Shown in pieces: positions 45,974-59,077 of a DNA stretch of 64,000 bases (the first letter of the stretch is position 1; every line of letters begins with the position of its first letter). The translations under genes were made by a program, and so were the position numbers. Below the pieces are notes generated by a model. The model was not told where the DNA came from and searched no databases. It worked only from the letters and a program-made list of their open reading frames with translations. Origin of the DNA: an uncultured Bradyrhizobium sp. (lineage in GTDB: Bacteria > Pseudomonadota > Alphaproteobacteria > Rhizobiales > Xanthobacteraceae); NCBI RefSeq assembly GCF_947648125.1, contig NZ_CANSMR010000012.1, positions 149,705-213,704 of the forward strand, read 5' to 3'.

Positions 45974-46618
45974 CTAACGCGCCTCCAGCATGGCGACGCG
46001 GACGCCGAGATAGATGAAGAGCGCGCCGAGCGAACGGTTGATCCAGGCGATCACGCCGGTCGATTGCCGGATGCGGCCGGCAGCCCGCGCCGCAAAGGCC
46101 GCGAGGCCAAGGCACCACAGCGTGCCGCCGGTGATGAAGATCAGCCCAAGCACCAGGAAGGCGAGCGTCTTGTGGGCTGAGTCCGCCGCCACGAATTGCG
46201 GCAGGAATGCCAGGAAGAACAGCGCCACCTTCGGGTTGAGGATGTTGGTCAGCGCGCCCTGCCAGAACACACGCGAGATCGAGGTCTCGCCGCCCTGCCC
46301 GGCGATGTCAGCGATCGGCTTGGCGCGCGACAGCAGCATCTGCAGCCCGGTCAGCACCAGATAGGCCGCGCCGATCAGCTTGACGGCCAGGAACGCGGTC
46401 GACGACGCCATCAGCAGCGCCGACAGCCCGATCGCCGCGCCCAGCACATGGACCAGGCAGCCGCAGCTGATACCGACCGCCGCAGCGGCGCCGCCGCGCC
46501 ATCCGTGCTGAATCGTGCGCCCTATGATATAAGCGGTATCCGGCCCCGGCGTGACGTTGAGTAACAGCCCGGACAGGACAAACAGCCAAAGCTCGTGAAT
46601 TCCCAGCATCTCGGCCAC
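45974..46618 (-). CDS. LysE/RhtB family amino acid exporter
   Basis: 214 residues with about six helices. The family pattern GLLLNVTPGPDTAYIIGRTIQHGWRGG follows the first helix, and ALTNILNPKVALFFLAFLPQFV is the characteristic second motif. It exports amino acids or related compounds across the inner membrane. The gene is monocistronic and divergent from the adenylate cyclase gene, with 230 bp between starts. Confidence 0.93.
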   Translation of the reverse strand: MAEMLGIHELWLFVLSGLLLNVTPGPDTAYIIGRTIQHGWRGGAAAAVGISCGCLVHVLGAAIGLSALLMASSTAFLAVKLIGAAYLVLTGLQMLLSRAKPIADIAGQGGETSISRVFWQGALTNILNPKVALFFLAFLPQFVAADSAHKTLAFLVLGLIFITGGTLWCLGLAAFAARAAGRIRQSTGVIAWINRSLGALFIYLGVRVAMLEAR

Positions 46619-46848
46619 ATTAACCTATTTAAGCAACGAACCCGAAAGGACGGTCAGCCAACCTGCGCCATTGCAGCGACACACGAATTCAGTAGAGAAA
46701 CGGACTGTACGATCCGTTGGTCGCATGCCAATTCCTGCTACTATGCATTATAGGTGCCCGTAAACCGAGCTTCCGCCGGACCCGGCCTGCCTTGTAAGTA
46801 TCGGATTCGGTCACCTCGGCTAAGTGGCCATTCCGGGGCACAGGAGAC

Positions 46849-48648
46849 ATGGAAAGACGGCTCGCTGCCATTCTTTGCGCTGATATCGCCGGCTATTCCC
46901 GCATGATGGGTGTCGACGAGGCGGGGACGCATGCCTCGTTCAAGGCGCACCGCAGCGCGATCTACCCGATCATCCTCAACCATGGCGGCCGAATCGTCAA
47001 AAACACCGGCGATGGCTTCCTGCTGGAATTTCCGAGCATCATCGGTGCGATCGAGGCAGCCGTCGCGATGCAGACGCTGATGGCCGAACGCAACGAACAT
47101 CTGCCGGCCGACCGCGCCATGCACTTCCGGATGGGCGTCCACATGGGCGACGTCATGGCCGACGAGGACGAGGTGTTCGGCGACGACGTCAACATCGCAG
47201 TCCGCCTCGAGACCGTCGCCGTGCCGGGCGGCATCGCGGTATCGGACAAGGCCCGCACCGAGTCAGGGCGGCGGCTTGCCGTCAGCCTGGTCGATGCCGG
47301 CCCGCACCGCTTCAAGAACATCACCGAGCCGGTCCATGTCTGGACCTGGGCGCCAGCCGGCTCCGACAAGCAGGAGCAGGTCCCCGACGACGGCCCGCAT
47401 CTGCCGGGGCAATACCGGACCGCGATCGTCGGTGTGCTGCCGTTCGATAATCTGAGCGGCGGCGCCGACGAGTATTTCTCTGACGGCCTGACCGAGGATC
47501 TGATCCACGCGCTGTCGCTGCAATCCTTCTACCGCGTGCTGAGCCGCAACTCGACCTTCGCCTACAAGGGCAAGAACGTCTCGACCCGCCTGATCGCGCG
47601 TGAAATCGACGCGACCTATCTGATCCAGGGCTCGGTGCGCCGCGCCGGCAACAAGATCCGCGTCTCCGCCGAACTGATCGCGCCCGAGAAGGGCGAGCAG
47701 CTGTGGACCGGCCGCTACGACCGCGACATGGGCGACCTGTTCGCGATGCAGGACGAGATCACCGCCAACCTCTCCGCCGCGGTGGCCCAGGAGATCTACC
47801 GTGCCGAAGCCTCGGCGCCGGCGCGCTCGCCGAACGCCGAGCTGACAGCGTGGGATCGCTTCCTGAAGGGTCTGTCGCACTACTATCACCAGACCAAGGA
47901 CGATTGCGAAACCGCGATCGCGCTGTTCAAGGAGGCGATCGAGCTCGACCCCGCGCTGTCGATCGCGCGCGCCTATCTCGCGCTGATCCAGATCCAGAGC
48001 ATCCAGTTCGGCTGGATTCCGAGCACGCGCGAATTGTGGGCCTCGTCGGTCAGCCTCGCCGAGAGCAGCGTCCGGCTCGACCCGCGCTCCTCGTTTGCAT
48101 TCTCGCTGCTGGCCTATCTGCATGCGATGCAGGGCCACTACGAAGCCGCGATGGACGCCATCAAGCGGGCGATCGAGCTCAACCCCTACGACATGGGCGC
48201 CCGCGGCGTGCTCGGCATCTGCCATATGGTGATCGGCGATCATCGCAAGGCGGTCGATCTGTTCTCGACGGCGGTCCAGCGCGGCAACAGCGACCCGCGC
48301 TACCAATGGGGCGCTTTGAACGCGTTCAGCCATTACCTGCTCGGACAATACGACGCATCGCTGTCATGGTCGCGCGAAACGCTCTATCTCAACCCGAACC
48401 ACCTGCAGGGTCTTGCGGTGCGCGCCGCCGCGCTCGCCCAGCTCGGCCGCGCCGACGAAGCCGCACAGGCGGCCGAGGCGCTGCTCGCCAACCATCCCCA
48501 CCTGACGGTCGAGCGTCACCTGCGCAATTTCCACTGGAAGAACCCGGCCGACATCGCGCTCTATCGCGATGGCCTCTTGAAAGCCGGCCTCCCGTTCGGC
48601 AAACTCGCTCTGGTTGCATCCAACTCGAAATTCGCCGCTGATTCCTGA
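46849..48648 (+). CDS. Adenylate cyclase (class III) fused to TolB-like and TPR regions
   Basis: 599 residues. The class III cyclase domain occupies about 1-165: metal-binding Asp12 (CADIAGYSRMM) and Asp55 (KNTGDGFLLEF), a Lys51 fitting ATP specificity, and the VFGDDVNIAVRLE segment with the transition-state residues. A TolB-N/FlgO-like domain (about 190-310: GVLPFDNLSGGADEYFSDG, IQGSVRRAGNKIRVSAELI) and tetratricopeptide repeats follow. There are no membrane helices, so it is cytoplasmic. The architecture is abundant in Bradyrhizobium and parallels the winged-helix regulator at 30140. Confidence 0.92.
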   Translation: MERRLAAILCADIAGYSRMMGVDEAGTHASFKAHRSAIYPIILNHGGRIVKNTGDGFLLEFPSIIGAIEAAVAMQTLMAERNEHLPADRAMHFRMGVHMGDVMADEDEVFGDDVNIAVRLETVAVPGGIAVSDKARTESGRRLAVSLVDAGPHRFKNITEPVHVWTWAPAGSDKQEQVPDDGPHLPGQYRTAIVGVLPFDNLSGGADEYFSDGLTEDLIHALSLQSFYRVLSRNSTFAYKGKNVSTRLIAREIDATYLIQGSVRRAGNKIRVSAELIAPEKGEQLWTGRYDRDMGDLFAMQDEITANLSAAVAQEIYRAEASAPARSPNAELTAWDRFLKGLSHYYHQTKDDCETAIALFKEAIELDPALSIARAYLALIQIQSIQFGWIPSTRELWASSVSLAESSVRLDPRSSFAFSLLAYLHAMQGHYEAAMDAIKRAIELNPYDMGARGVLGICHMVIGDHRKAVDLFSTAVQRGNSDPRYQWGALNAFSHYLLGQYDASLSWSRETLYLNPNHLQGLAVRAAALAQLGRADEAAQAAEALLANHPHLTVERHLRNFHWKNPADIALYRDGLLKAGLPFGKLALVASNSKFAADS

Positions 48649-48655
48649 GCGAATT

Positions 48656-48679
48656 CATCCACCGGTAATGGATGCTTTT
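48656..48679 (+). terminator. Possible intrinsic terminator after the adenylate cyclase
   Basis: A short 6-bp stem CATCCA/TGGATG with a 7-nt loop is followed by CTTTTT. Weak stem, but correctly placed 8 nt after the stop. Confidence 0.4.
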
Positions 48680-48708
48680 TAAGCTGACGCTTTTCAGGAT
48701 GTGGTCTG

Positions 48709-49368
48709 ATGTCCGATACGGCTGCAAGCGCGGCACCCGCCGCGCAGGTTTCCCCTGACAATCCCTGCCCGTTCCTGCGTGCGCTGGTCGCCGGCGACTA
48801 TGTCGGCGGCCATATCGTGCCGCTGCCGAAGCTGACCGAAACCATCGACCGCGCCACCGGCAAGACCGGCCTTCCGGCGCTCAGCGCCGGCGCCAAGATC
48901 TTCATGGTCGCGCAGATGGCCAACGGCATTGGCCCCTTCAGCCAGGTCCGCAGCCTGTTGCAGGGCGCGATCCTCGACGAATTGCGCAACGGCCCCCTCG
49001 ACAAGCACGGCGCCGGCTCGCGCATCCTCGACCAGCATGCCGTCGTGCATGAGGACGAGATCGCGAGGCTCGCGACCTTCGGCAGTGACTACAAGGCTCC
49101 CGACGGCAGCGTCGAGCGCGGGCTGTCGGCCTCCGAGATCAAGACGTTCATGGCGGCAAACTTCCAGCGCGCCAAGGACGAGAATCCGCCGTCCTACGCG
49201 ATCCTGCACTGCTACTATCCGCTCTTGATGCTCGGCGAGTGGCCGGTGCTGCTTGACATCATGGGCAAGGGCGAAGGCAAGGACCGCTATCTCAGCGTCG
49301 CCGAGGTCAGGACCTTGTTCGTGGAAAAGCGCTTTCCCGACCGCATCGTCGCGCTGCTGCAGGGCTAG
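48709..49368 (+). CDS. Conserved protein of unknown function
   Basis: 219 residues, no signal peptide or membrane helix. After a flexible Ala-rich start comes a distinctive segment NPCPFLRALVAGDYVGGHIVPL (residues 17-38), which looks like a conserved functional motif; the rest is mixed alpha/beta with a helical C-terminus (LSVAEVRTLFVEKRFPDRIVALLQG). I recall similar NPCPFLRALV starts in rhizobial proteins but cannot attach a function. It lies 60 bp after the cyclase gene in the same orientation, partly separated by a weak terminator. Confidence 0.82.
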   Translation: MSDTAASAAPAAQVSPDNPCPFLRALVAGDYVGGHIVPLPKLTETIDRATGKTGLPALSAGAKIFMVAQMANGIGPFSQVRSLLQGAILDELRNGPLDKHGAGSRILDQHAVVHEDEIARLATFGSDYKAPDGSVERGLSASEIKTFMAANFQRAKDENPPSYAILHCYYPLLMLGEWPVLLDIMGKGEGKDRYLSVAEVRTLFVEKRFPDRIVALLQG

Positions 49369-49380
49369 ATTCTTCTTGAC

Positions 49381-49424
49381 GCGTTTTCTTTACGCGAACC
49401 GGTATGCACTTCGCTCGAAAACGC
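49381..49424. repeat. Dispersed 44-bp palindromic intergenic repeat
   Basis: It is bounded by GCGTTTTC (49381-49388) and GAAAACGC (49417-49424) with CGCGAACCGG inside. I recognise this as a very frequent intergenic element in Bradyrhizobium-type genomes. It sits between convergent genes. Confidence 0.7.
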
Positions 49425-49430
49425 TATGGT

Positions 49431-50378
49431 TCACTTGAACAGCGGCGTGCCCGGCACGAAGGCGTCGAACGCCGCCCAGAATTGCCCGCGGTAACGATCC
49501 TGCTCCTGCAGGATCTCATGCTTGGAGCCGGCGATCACCAGATGCGAGCCGGCGCGCAAATGATAGGCGAACTCCTCGATTGCGGCCGTCGATACCACCT
49601 CGTCATTGCTCGCCGCCAGCATCAGGATCGGCTGGCGGATTTCGGTCGGATACGACATGCCGCGGAAGGTGCGCATCGCGGTGAACGCGGTGTCGGCCCA
49701 GGCGATCGTCGGCGCGGCGATACCGAGCGTCGGGTCTTCATCCAAGATCGCGGCGTTGCGTGCATGGCGCACCGGATCGCTGGTCACGGGATTGCCTATG
49801 AAGGGCGCAAGCCCGACCAGTTCGCTGCTGCCGCCCGGAACGTAATTGCCGCCCTGCCCGGTCAGCCGCATGATCCTGAGCAGCGCGCTCGGAAAGAACG
49901 AGACGCGCTTGCGCGGCAGGTCGATCATCGGAGCCGACAGCACCATGCGATCGAACCAGCGCTTGCCGGCATGCGCGACCCGCAGCAGGACGGCACCGCC
50001 CATCGAATGCGCCAGCGCGAAATAGGGCGGCGGGCAATCCGGCAGCACCACCTGCTGCACGAAGGTCTCGACGTCGACCTCGTAGTCGGCGAAGTCGCGC
50101 ACGTAACCCTTGCGTGGATCACGCAGCCGCCGCGACGAGTGGCCCTGCCCGCGCCAGTCGATCATCGCCACCGCAAAGCCGCGGTCGCGCAGGTCGCGCA
50201 CGGTCTCGAAATATTTCTCGATCATCTCGCCGCGTCCGCCGAACACGCAGACCGTGCCCTTGCGGCCGGGCGGCGGCGCCCAGCGCGCGAAGCGCAGCTC
50301 GGCTCCGTCAGGTGTCTTGATGGTGCCACTGACAACGTCGTCCGGAACCGGGTTGGCGGGGATCGAGACGAGCGTCAT
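49431..50378 (-). CDS. Alpha/beta hydrolase, monoacylglycerol lipase-like (serine aminopeptidase S33 family)
   Basis: 315 residues from MTLVSIPANPVPDD; an ATG 34 codons earlier overlaps the divergent sigma-32 promoter and was rejected. The nucleophile elbow is ALAHSMGGAVLL (Ser in HSMGG), MIDWRGQGHSSRR lies in the oxyanion region, and the catalytic His is in AGSKHEILQEQD near the C-terminus. The general pattern is that of PldB/monoglyceride lipases. Cytoplasmic; the ester substrate is unknown. Confidence 0.9.
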   Translation of the reverse strand: MTLVSIPANPVPDDVVSGTIKTPDGAELRFARWAPPPGRKGTVCVFGGRGEMIEKYFETVRDLRDRGFAVAMIDWRGQGHSSRRLRDPRKGYVRDFADYEVDVETFVQQVVLPDCPPPYFALAHSMGGAVLLRVAHAGKRWFDRMVLSAPMIDLPRKRVSFFPSALLRIMRLTGQGGNYVPGGSSELVGLAPFIGNPVTSDPVRHARNAAILDEDPTLGIAAPTIAWADTAFTAMRTFRGMSYPTEIRQPILMLAASNDEVVSTAAIEEFAYHLRAGSHLVIAGSKHEILQEQDRYRGQFWAAFDAFVPGTPLFK

Positions 50379-50454
50379 GCAGGAGACCGGCGTGGTGGGA
50401 ACAGGGTGGAGATCAAGGACGCCGGCGCCGAAAAAAGCGACGCGGTTTCCGCCT

Positions 50455-50482
50455 CTTGAACGCGACGTGACCCCTCCCATAT
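50455..50482 (+). promoter_or_regulatory. Sigma-32 (RpoH) heat-shock promoter of hsp20
   Basis: CTTGAA (50455-50460) and CCCATAT (50476-50482) are spaced by 15 bp, matching the RpoH consensus CTTGAAA-N13-15-CCCAT. Transcription would begin near 50490, giving a leader of about 110 nt. Confidence 0.8.
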
Positions 50483-50489
50483 CACCTCA

Positions 50490-50599
50490 GTGCAGGCCGC
50501 TACCAGTGTTTCGGAACCGGAACATGAGGCTGCACACATCTAAGCCCGGCCCGATGGCGGGCGGGTAACTGAAACAGTCGCTCATTGGAGGACTATTCT
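50490..50599 (+). promoter_or_regulatory. ROSE-type RNA thermometer in the hsp20 leader
   Basis: The last hairpin pairs AGTC (50576-50579) with GACT (50591-50594) and CTC (50581-50583) with GAG (50588-50590), leaving G50580 bulged and locking the GGAGGA ribosome-binding site. This conserved UCGCU...UGGAGGA arrangement with a bulged G is the hallmark of ROSE elements, first described in Bradyrhizobium japonicum. Upstream helices (GCCCG with CGGGC near 50543-50562; GTGCAG with CTGCAC further 5') complete the typical multi-hairpin leader. Heat would melt the last hairpin and permit translation. Confidence 0.88.
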
Positions 50600-51076
50600 A
50601 TGCGTAGCTACGACCTCACTCCGTTCTATCGTTCCACCGTCGGCTTCGACCGCCTCTTCAGCCTGCTCGATCAGGTGACCTCGGACGGCAGCCCCGGCTA
50701 TCCCCCCTACAACATCGAGCGCACCGGTGAGAATGCTTACCGGATCAGCGTTGCGGTCTCCGGCTTCTCGCAAGCCGAGCTTTCGATCGTCGCGAAGGAG
50801 AACACGCTGACGATCAAGGGCGAGAAAACCGCCAACGAGAACTCCGGCAACAGCTCCGAAGTGCTCTATCGCGGCATCGCCTCCCGCGCCTTCGAGCGCG
50901 TCTTCCAGCTTGCCGATTTCGTGCAGGTGAAGAACGCTTCGCTCGAAAACGGCCTGCTCCACGTCGATCTCGTCCGCGAGATTCCCGAGGCCAAGAAGCC
51001 CCGCAGCATTCCGATCGGCGGCGGCGAGAAGGCCCCGCAGGTGGTTGACGGCTCGGCCGGCAAGGTCGCGGCCTAA
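50600..51076 (+). CDS. Small heat-shock protein, Hsp20/alpha-crystallin family (class A)
   Basis: 158 residues from MRSYDLTPFYRSTVGFDRLF, the typical N-terminus of Bradyrhizobium class A small heat-shock proteins (HspA/IbpA-like). The alpha-crystallin domain spans about 35-130 (YNIERTGENAYRISVAVSGF to ASLENGLLHVDLVREIPE), with the I-x-I motif SIPI near 140. It binds unfolding proteins as large oligomers. An earlier ATG 5 codons upstream lies inside the thermometer hairpin and is not used. Regulation by sigma-32 and ROSE is visible in the leader, and a strong terminator follows. Confidence 0.95.
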   Translation: MRSYDLTPFYRSTVGFDRLFSLLDQVTSDGSPGYPPYNIERTGENAYRISVAVSGFSQAELSIVAKENTLTIKGEKTANENSGNSSEVLYRGIASRAFERVFQLADFVQVKNASLENGLLHVDLVREIPEAKKPRSIPIGGGEKAPQVVDGSAGKVAA

Positions 51077-51116
51077 GCGACACATCCCGCGTCAGCAGAT
51101 ATTGGCTGAACGCGAA

Positions 51117-51143
51117 AACGCCCCGGGAAACCGGGGCGTTTTT
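51117..51143 (+). terminator. Intrinsic terminator of hsp20
   Basis: A perfect 10-bp GC-rich stem (51117-51126 with 51131-51140) with a GAAA tetraloop runs into a T-run ending at 51143. Confidence 0.9.
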
Positions 51144-51157
51144 GTCGCGAAGGGCCG

Positions 51158-51218
51158 TAGCCCCGGATGGAGCCAACGGGGCGCGCGTTGGCGCGACCCG
51201 TTGGCTCCATCCGGGCTA
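51158..51218. repeat. Dispersed palindromic intergenic repeat (61 bp)
   Basis: Arms of about 22 bp (TAGCCCCGGATGGAGCCAAC and its complement ending GGGCTA) surround a GC-rich loop, with one extra C in the left arm. It lies between the hsp20 terminator and the convergent next gene. The TAGCCCGGATG...CATCCGGGCTA form is common in Bradyrhizobium intergenic DNA. Confidence 0.7.
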
Positions 51219-51232
51219 CACAGCGACGCTGG

Positions 51233-52030
51233 TCACTCCAGCCCCTGCACCTTGGGCATTTCCTGGGTCGGCAGGATCGCGGGTGCAGGAGCCGGCGGCG
51301 GCGGAGCGGCCTGACCGACGGTCGGAGCCTCGGCTTGCTGAACGGCCTGCGGTGCGGCCGCCTGCGCTTCGGTCGGCTTGGGTGCGGCCGCGGCCTGCTC
51401 GGCTGGCGCGGGTGCAGCTGCCTGGGTCGGCGCAGGCTGCGGCGCAGCGGTCGGCGAGACGGCCGCCTGGGCGGCTGGAGCCTGGGTGGCCGGGGCGGGA
51501 ACCTGCGCCTTGGCCGCGAGCGGGCTCCGCTTCGGCACCGGCACGCGGCTGGCGACATGCGGGATCGGGAGCGGCGGCCGCGGCACCCGGGCCTGGATCG
51601 GCCGCAGGATTGGGCCGACCGGGCCGTAGGTGGAGCTCATCTCCTCCTCATAATTGTCGCCGAGCCTATAGGCCGGGGTGAAGCGGATGATGTGGCCGTC
51701 GCGGGCGTCGATCACCAGCCGGCCGTCGTCGCCGCCCTGGTCGATCACCGAGATCGTGTAGACGAAGCCGCGCTGCTGCGGGGCGCCGAGCGGCAGGTAG
51801 CCGTTCTCGCGCAGCACGGTGTAGACCTCGACCGGCGGCAACAGGCTCGGGACGCGGCCGAAGCGCGGCGGCGGCGGCACCTCGGGCATGGCGGCGTAGG
51901 GCCCGCCCATGTCGGATACCCTGACGAAAGACGGGCTGCCGATTCGGGCTGATGTCACCAGCTGCGCTTGGGCCGAGGCCGCGCTGAGCGCGAGAGCGGC
52001 GGCTGCGACCGAACCTGTGAACAACTTCAT
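51233..52030 (-). CDS. Secreted Pro/Ala-rich protein, unknown function
   Basis: 265 residues from MKLFTGSVAAAALALSAASAQAQ, a clear signal peptide (cleavage near residue 23). A longer open frame upstream is not signal-like. Residues about 60-130 form the only folded-looking part: VEVYTVLRENGYLPLGAPQQRG, YTISVIDQGGDDGRLVIDARDGHIIRF, faintly PepSY-like. From about 135 to the end it is low complexity, rich in Pro, Ala and Gln (AAAPAPAEQAAAAPKP). Probably periplasmic or cell-wall-spanning. Confidence 0.85.
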   Translation of the reverse strand: MKLFTGSVAAAALALSAASAQAQLVTSARIGSPSFVRVSDMGGPYAAMPEVPPPPRFGRVPSLLPPVEVYTVLRENGYLPLGAPQQRGFVYTISVIDQGGDDGRLVIDARDGHIIRFTPAYRLGDNYEEEMSSTYGPVGPILRPIQARVPRPPLPIPHVASRVPVPKRSPLAAKAQVPAPATQAPAAQAAVSPTAAPQPAPTQAAAPAPAEQAAAAPKPTEAQAAAPQAVQQAEAPTVGQAAPPPPAPAPAILPTQEMPKVQGLE

Positions 52031-52502
52031 CGCCGTAACTCCTGTCTGGCCCGCCCTATGGGAGCTTCCCGCTCTCTTGCCGGCTTGCCGGGCGAAATTT
52101 CGGTTTGAATTCCGGCGGTCCTTGGTCCCTCCTTGGGCCAGATCACGGCGTGTTTGCTTCGAATCAGGGGCGCCCAGGCACCCACCGAGCTGTCCGATCT
52201 GAGCATGCGGGCGAGGACTTCCTCGCGCTTGTGTGATAGACAAAAATTTGGCAAGGTCGAGGTTAGGACAGCAAAGCTGTCTCAATTTCGAGGCCATTCC
52301 GGCATAGGGATTGCAACGAAACCTCGGCGCCCCGGGCTCCGAGAATGCTGCAGGCAGGGCCGTCCTTCAGGGGACGTTGAAACGCCCGTCGCCTGAATTT
52401 AGGAAAATGCGGCTCGCGGCGGACGAGCGGTGGCCCGGTGGGTGCCGCAACGTCCAAGGTGCGCCAAATGCGGTGAGGCCCCTTACGAAAGGGAGAGGAC
52501 AC
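52031..52502. other. Intergenic region upstream of gltB
   Basis: 472 bp between the divergent secreted-protein gene and gltB. It has a short AT-rich spot near 52230-52260 and a small hairpin GACAGC-AAA-GCTGTC at 52267-52281. A strong purine-rich ribosome-binding site precedes gltB. No open frame here is convincing. Confidence 0.5.
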
Positions 52503-57266
<4,764 letters not shown>

Positions 57267-57276
57267 TATCACCGGG

Positions 57277-57373
57277 CGTCATTCCGGGGCGCGCCATGAG
57301 CGCGAGCCCGGAATCTCGTCAAACCACTTCGAGACCTCCGGGTCTGCGCCTCGCGGCGCAGCCCGGAATGACG
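57277..57373. repeat. Palindromic repeat in the gltB-gltD gap
   Basis: Outer arms CGTCATTCCGG (57277-57287) and CCGGAATGACG (57363-57373) are perfectly inverted, and inner GCGC-rich and CTCG...CGAG dyads fill the rest. This is a Bradyrhizobium-type dispersed element, here inside an operon. Confidence 0.75.
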
Positions 57374-57405
57374 GAACAACTGAGATGCAGGGGCATCGGG
57401 TTTCA

Positions 57406-58863
57406 ATGGGTAAGATCACAGGTTTTCTCGAGATCGAGCGGCATGACCGCAAGTACGAGCCGGTCGCCGAGCGGCTCAAGAACTTCAACGAGTTCGTCAT
57501 TCCGCTGAGCGAGAAGGACACGCGCGACCAGGCCGCGCGCTGCATGAATTGCGGCATCCCCTATTGCCACGGCACCGGCTCGACCGCGCCGGGCACGCCG
57601 GGCTGCCCGGTCAACAACCAGATCCCCGATTTCAACGACCTCGTCTACCAGGGCAACTGGGAAGAGGCCTCGCGCAACCTGCACTCGACCAACAATTTCC
57701 CCGAGTTCACCGGCCGGATCTGCCCGGCGCCGTGCGAGGCGTCCTGCACGCTCAACATCGACGACAACCCGGTCACCATCAAGACGATCGAATGCGCGAT
57801 CGTCGACCGCGCCTGGGACAATGGCTGGCTGAAGCCGGAGATATCAGCGCAGAAGACCGGCAAGAAGGTCGCCGTGATCGGCTCGGGCCCCGCCGGCATG
57901 GCTGCGGCGCAGCAGCTCGCGCGCGCCGGCCACGAGGTGCATGTCTACGAGAAGTTCGCCAGAGCCGGCGGCCTGCTGCGCTATGGCATTCCCGACTTCA
58001 AGATGGAGAAGGGCATCATCGATCGCCGCGTGGCGCAGATGGAAGCCGAGGGCGTCACCTTCCACTACGGCAAGGCGGTGGGCGGCTCGACGCTAGGTGC
58101 GATCGACCCGCAGGAGCTCGCCAAGCAGTATGACGCCGTGGCGCTGACCGGCGGCGCGGAAGCCCCGCGCGACCTGCCGATCCCGGGCCGCGACCTCGCC
58201 GGCATCCACTTCGCGATGGACTTCCTGCCGCAGCAGAACCGCCGCGTCTCCGGCGAGCCGCTGAACGACGCCGCCGACATCCTCGCCGGCGGCAAGCACG
58301 TCGTCGTGATCGGCGGCGGCGACACTGGATCGGACTGCATCGGCACCTCGTTCCGGCAAGGCGCGAAGTCAGTGACCCAGCTCGAGATCATGCCGGCGCC
58401 GCCCGAGCATGAGAACAAGGGCGTGACCTGGCCGAACTGGCCGCTGAAGATGCGGACCTCGTCGAGCCAGGCCGAAGGCGCGGTGCGCGAATACGCCGTG
58501 CTGACCACGAAGTTCGAGGGCAAGGACGGCAAGGTCACCAAGCTGCATTGCGTCAAGGTCGACGACAAGTTCAAGCCGCTGCCCGGCACCGAGTTCACGC
58601 TCGACGCCGAGCTGGTGCTGCTGGCGATGGGCTTCGTGCATCCGGTGCACGAGGGCCTGCTCAAGACGCTCGGCGTCGAGCTCGACCAGCGCGGCAACGT
58701 CCGTGCGTCCCTCCAGGACTACAAAACCTCGCGCGCGAAAATCTTCTCCGCCGGCGACATGCGCCGCGGCCAGTCGCTCGTGGTCTGGGCGATCCGCGAA
58801 GGCCGCCAGTGCGCGCGCTCGATCGACAGCTTCCTGATGGGCAAGACCGACCTGCCGGGGTAA
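57406..58863 (+). CDS. gltD: Glutamate synthase (NADPH) small subunit
   Basis: 485 residues from [20 protein letters not shown]. An ATG 7 codons earlier is possible but the family begins at MGK. The N-terminal region carries the cysteines for two 4Fe-4S clusters ([10 protein letters not shown] at 45-54, PGCP at 66-68, CPAPCEASC at 106-114). The FAD-binding motif is [14 protein letters not shown] (155-168) and the NADPH-binding motif [13 protein letters not shown] is near 305. It feeds electrons from NADPH to GltB. The 139-nt gap to gltB is filled mostly by a palindromic repeat. Confidence 0.98.
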   Translation: MGKITGFLEIERHDRKYEPVAERLKNFNEFVIPLSEKDTRDQAARCMNCGIPYCHGTGSTAPGTPGCPVNNQIPDFNDLVYQGNWEEASRNLHSTNNFPEFTGRICPAPCEASCTLNIDDNPVTIKTIECAIVDRAWDNGWLKPEISAQKTGKKVAVIGSGPAGMAAAQQLARAGHEVHVYEKFARAGGLLRYGIPDFKMEKGIIDRRVAQMEAEGVTFHYGKAVGGSTLGAIDPQELAKQYDAVALTGGAEAPRDLPIPGRDLAGIHFAMDFLPQQNRRVSGEPLNDAADILAGGKHVVVIGGGDTGSDCIGTSFRQGAKSVTQLEIMPAPPEHENKGVTWPNWPLKMRTSSSQAEGAVREYAVLTTKFEGKDGKVTKLHCVKVDDKFKPLPGTEFTLDAELVLLAMGFVHPVHEGLLKTLGVELDQRGNVRASLQDYKTSRAKIFSAGDMRRGQSLVVWAIREGRQCARSIDSFLMGKTDLPG

Positions 58864-58910
58864 TCGCCCCGGCTGTTGCCCGACGCTTTAGCCGCATACT
58901 GAGTTGTCAT

Positions 58911-58928
58911 CGCCCGCGAAAGCGGGCG
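58911..58928. repeat. Short hairpin repeat after gltD
   Basis: CGCCCGC-GAAA-GCGGGCG is a 7-bp stem with a GNRA-type loop, followed by GATCCAGTATTCCAGAGAC. It is a common Bradyrhizobium intergenic element. It may act as the gltD 3' hairpin; no T-run follows. Confidence 0.55.
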
Positions 58929-59077
58929 ATCCAGTATTCCAGAGACCTCTGCTGAATGATCCGGCGCCGCGGCGGATCGACACCATTTGCGTTCTTAATC
59001 GAGATCAGTGGCTCAATTAATTTCACCGCGCCCGTTACGCCTGTCAGGATCGCCGCGCATGGCGAGGAATTGAAACG

